Shown here in pieces: positions 61,278-64,000 of a stretch of 64,000 nt of DNA. A program made the position numbers and the translations under genes. Under the pieces are notes generated by a model, which made no database searches, was not told the origin of the DNA, and saw nothing but the letters and a program-made list of their open reading frames with translations. This DNA is from Sphingobacterium phlebotomi (GTDB lineage: Bacteria; Bacteroidota; Bacteroidia; Sphingobacteriales; Sphingobacteriaceae), in contig NZ_VTAV01000002.1 of NCBI RefSeq assembly GCF_008180195.1, positions 310,001-374,000 on the forward strand, read 5' to 3'. Every line of letters starts with the position of its first letter. The first letter of the stretch is position 1.

Positions 61278-62219
61278 GGAATATCCTATGATGTACTGAT
61301 CGCTTTTTTCGGAGGTCTGGTCGGGGTTATTGCAATCACACGTGTGGACAAGGGCAACCCTATCCCAGGCGTAGCTATAGCTACTGCGCTGATGCCTCCA
61401 CTGTGTACGGCCGGCTACGGTCTTGCCACTGGTAAACTGGCATACTTTGCAGGAGCCTTATATCTCTACATCATCAACTGCGTATTTATCTGTCTGGCTA
61501 CTTTTGTCATCGTTAAGTACCTCCGCTATCCGAAGATGCATTATGTGGATAAGCAGAAGGAGAAACGGATTTCGCAAAGCATAACGATAATTACCCTTAT
61601 ACTGGTACTGCCCAGCCTTTATTTCGCTTATAGGTTACTACAGGAGAGAAAATACACCTATAAGGTACACGACTTTATCCAACAGGAACTTACCGAAAAA
61701 GGCTATACGGTCATCTATGAAAAGCTCCTACAAAACACTTCGCCGAAGCGTCTGGAACTTGCTTTTCTGACAAAAACTTTTAGCAGCAGGGAAATAGCGA
61801 CATTGGAACGAGCTATGAAAACTTTCGGTATAGAGAATACTGATCTGGTCATCCGTCAGGATAGTCTCGATCTGAAATCTACTATTCTGAATGAGATTAA
61901 TCAACGTACTACCTCTGTAAATGAAAAGGATCTTACGATCCGAGCACTGAACAACAGGCTAGCCAAGTATAATGTGATAGACGATAAGCTAGGTAGCAAT
62001 ATGGCCATTCTTTTCCCGGAAGTAGACAACTATAGCCTCGGCATACAGAACAGGTATGTGACTACGGATAGTCTTACAGAATATATCGCGTTCATTTATT
62101 CCGCAAATGAGATGTTGACCGAAGAGCAGGATAACAAACTTCAACAATGGATGAAAAGCCAGTTTCCGCAGGATAGTTTAGAATTTATCAGGAAGACATC
62201 TGGCGAAGAAAGGCCGTGA
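61278..62219 (+). pseudogene. DUF389 membrane protein, 5' truncated
   Basis: Immediately after the BCCT stop codon, and in the same frame, the sequence reads GISYDVLIAFFGGLVGVIAI then GNPIPGVAIATALMPPLCTA, the C-terminal half of the DUF389 (TIGR00341-type) membrane protein. Three membrane helices remain, then a soluble end. The N-terminal half is gone and no ATG exists near the junction (GTG at 61344 is the first plausible start). It is a deletion-fusion remnant, unless read-through or GTG start makes a shortened protein. Confidence 0.75.
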
Positions 62220-62280
62220 ACTTATTGGCTCGATAATAATGATCGCGCGTGATAAAGTAGATCATGGTTGCGTTTTTTTA

Positions 62281-62958
62281 TTAAAGAAAAGCTTTGATAT
62301 GGTCATTGTAACCATATATAGCCAGGATATCTCCCTCTTCTAAGACCGTATCGGGCTGCGGTACGCCATGTAGCACGGTGGTGACCATGTTTTTTCCGAA
62401 CGAGGTACGCTGTTCGGTACTCTTTAATATCGTGAGAACCAATAGTTCATACTTTTCCCGGAATCCGATCTCCTGTATGGACTTGCCCACATATTTTTGA
62501 GGAACGACGACTTCGACAATGGAATAGTTGCTGTTCAGTTCGAAAGAATCCACAAGCCCCGTCATACAGAGACGCTTTGACCAGCGTTCGGCGGATTCCT
62601 CCTCGGGATGGGCAATCTCGGAAATACCCAGTGCGCCCAATACTTTCTCATGAAGGCGGTTGACGGCCCTGCTGATCAGACGCTTGACTTGAGCCTCCTT
62701 GCACAAGGCAGAGACCATGATATTAGCTCCTTCATCTTCTCCGATCGCCACCACTACTACATCCGTGTTCTTCAACGGCAAGGTAGAAAAAGCGGCTTCA
62801 TCGGTCGCGTCCAGGCAGATGGTATGGGTGATTTTCTCCTTCAACGCGCTGATCTTTTCCATACGCTGATCGACACCGATGACCTCATTGCCCTGCATCG
62901 TCAGCTTTTCCGCGAGCGATGCACCAAAATTTCCCAATCCTACAACGATAAACTTCAT
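62281..62958 (-). CDS. trkA: Trk/Ktr potassium uptake regulatory subunit (TrkA)
   Basis: A 225-aa RCK protein: Rossmann N-terminus VVGLGNFGASLAEKLTMQG, ligand Asp in VIGVDQRMEK, then VVVVAIGEDEGANIMV, and a TrkA-C domain (VVPQKYVGKSIQEIGF). It gates the TrkH/KtrB channel in response to nucleotides. It is 8 nt downstream of its channel gene. Confidence 0.93.
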   Translation of the reverse strand: MKFIVVGLGNFGASLAEKLTMQGNEVIGVDQRMEKISALKEKITHTICLDATDEAAFSTLPLKNTDVVVVAIGEDEGANIMVSALCKEAQVKRLISRAVNRLHEKVLGALGISEIAHPEEESAERWSKRLCMTGLVDSFELNSNYSIVEVVVPQKYVGKSIQEIGFREKYELLVLTILKSTEQRTSFGKNMVTTVLHGVPQPDTVLEEGDILAIYGYNDHIKAFL

Positions 62959-62966
62959 AACATTTC

Positions 62967-64000
62967 TTAATAGATGGTAAGCTCTTCCTGAGCATACCTG
63001 TAATGTGTGTATTTTATTTTTTTGATAAAAGCAATCAGTACGGACAACATCGTTACCCGCCCCACGAACATGACAATGATCAGTACAACCTTGCTTCCGG
63101 TTACAAAACCGCTTGTTACGCCAAGGGACAGCCCTACGGTGCTATACGCAGAAAAACACTCGAATGCAATTTCAAGCAATGGACGGTTTGGTTCAAAAAA
63201 TGAAATTGAAAAAATAGCTACGCCAATAGTAAACAGTGACAGAAACATCGTTGCAAAAGCTCTTTTTATAGATATAATTCCTATCTCCCGTCCGAAAACC
63301 TCGGTACGGTCCTTTCCCCTGGCAAGGCTCAACACATTCATGACGGCCAAGGCAATCGTACTTGTTTTGATCCCTCCCCCGGTGGAGTTGGGAGAAGCGC
63401 CTATCCACATCAGCAGCATAACAAAGATAATCGTTGAGAACTGCAGTGCGCCGAAGTCTATACTGTTGAATCCCGCAGTCCTTGGTGTAGTAGCCGTAGA
63501 AAAGGCAATGACCAGTTTACCAATACCCTGATGGGAAGAAAGGACGTGGCTATACTCGTTTATGTAGATTACCAAAGTTGCGAAGAACGTTATAATTCCC
63601 GTGGTAACCAGGTTGATCTTGCTGTTGATGTTCAGTACCCAAGGTCGGTGGAAGCTTCCCTTCAATGTCCATTTTCCGATCAACCTTCTATAAACATGCC
63701 TGTTATACTGGAGTACGTTTACCACAATAGGGAATCCCAGCCCTCCAAAGATATAAATGAGGGATATAACAAACTGTAGGCTATAGTTATGTACAACGGT
63801 GCCTTCCATCAGGCCGTTGGACAACGTGGAAAACCCTGCGTTGCAGAAAGAGGAGATGGCGTGGAATAACGAAAAAAATATCCGGTTGCCCAGGGGCATC
63901 CCGTTCCCATCGCCCAAACTCCAGAAAATCCCCAAAGCTCCGACCAATTCAATCCCTAACGTGATCCACACCATACGCCGGAGCAGCACAAAGACTTCCG
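62967..64000 (-). CDS. trkH: TrkH/KtrB potassium channel subunit, 5' end outside window
   Basis: The frame is open to the window end (...EVFVLLRRMVWITLGIE), so the N-terminal part is missing. Four-fold channel repeats are visible: SSFCNAGFSTLSNGL, STATTPRTAGFNSIDFG, ASPNSTGGGIKTST, FSAYSTVGLSLGVT, each with a selectivity-filter-like Gly. It imports potassium with the TrkA subunit downstream. Confidence 0.93.
   Translation of the reverse strand, partial: EVFVLLRRMVWITLGIELVGALGIFWSLGDGNGMPLGNRIFFSLFHAISSFCNAGFSTLSNGLMEGTVVHNYSLQFVISLIYIFGGLGFPIVVNVLQYNRHVYRRLIGKWTLKGSFHRPWVLNINSKINLVTTGIITFFATLVIYINEYSHVLSSHQGIGKLVIAFSTATTPRTAGFNSIDFGALQFSTIIFVMLLMWIGASPNSTGGGIKTSTIALAVMNVLSLARGKDRTEVFGREIGIISIKRAFATMFLSLFTIGVAIFSISFFEPNRPLLEIAFECFSAYSTVGLSLGVTSGFVTGSKVVLIIVMFVGRVTMLSVLIAFIKKIKYTHYRYAQEELTIY

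Overview
The window looks like chromosome of a Bacteroidota member, most likely Sphingobacteriaceae (Sphingobacterium, Pedobacter or a relative). The evidence is two SusC/SusD outer-membrane pairs, one under an ECF sigma/FecR pair and an STN-domain SusC; DUF4249, DUF4974 and DUF6965 families; lipoprotein signals; and several exact TAnnTTTG -7 promoter boxes. This placement comes from gene content, not from a search.

Layout. (1) 1-6.3 kb: the end of a small secreted protein, then a minus-strand TlpA-SusC-SusD operon. (2) 6.5-8.6 kb: three tandem XRE regulators, a VapBC-type toxin-antitoxin pair and a DUF6965 protein. (3) 8.6-13.1 kb: a mutasome-like cassette of short DnaE and Y-family DinB with a divergent XRE gene. 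(4) 13.3-19 kb: small hypotheticals and a mobilisation module (coupling protein split at its Walker A motif, relaxase, ribbon-helix-helix accessory protein, candidate oriT). (5) 18.8-26.8 kb: an array of unknown proteins (three 528-529 aa paralogues, three about 200 aa paralogues, two relics), most ending in a short lysine/arginine-rich tail. (6) 27-29 kb: a C5-cytosine methyltransferase whose gene carries a 254-codon nested ORF in the +1 frame, followed by two overlapping stand-alone relatives of that ORF. (7) 29.4-37.8 kb: TetR, PEGA lipoprotein, TonB receptor/DUF4249 pair, two DUF4848-like lipoproteins, a beta-barrel and an eroded outer-membrane gene beside an IS110-type transposase. (8) 39.4-47.3 kb: ECF sigma, FecR, SusC, SusD, TlpA, paralogous to region 1. 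(9) 47.49-57.46 kb: a ~10 kb island between 14-bp copies of a tRNA 3' end, with tyrosine integrase, paired arm-type repeats, broken rteC and traG pieces, a redox/quinone-stress-like cargo under HxlR and TetR regulators, and a RelE/YafQ toxin pair. (10) 57.5-64 kb: a nonsense-interrupted pseudogene, a four-helix copper-binding protein, a BCCT transporter, a truncated DUF389 gene and a TrkA/TrkH potassium system cut by the window end.

How it fits together. Regions 2-6 read as one mobilisable or conjugative island: relaxase, coupling protein, oriT-like inverted repeats, mutagenic polymerases, an anti-restriction-type methyltransferase and a toxin pair. No integrase or mating-pore genes are visible there. 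The most unusual items are the methyltransferase overprint and its relatives, the shared basic tails on otherwise unrelated proteins, and the 23-nt insertion carrying TAAGGAGG exactly inside the coupling protein's Walker A codons. Region 9 is a decayed integrative element whose transfer genes were replaced by or collapsed onto metabolic cargo.
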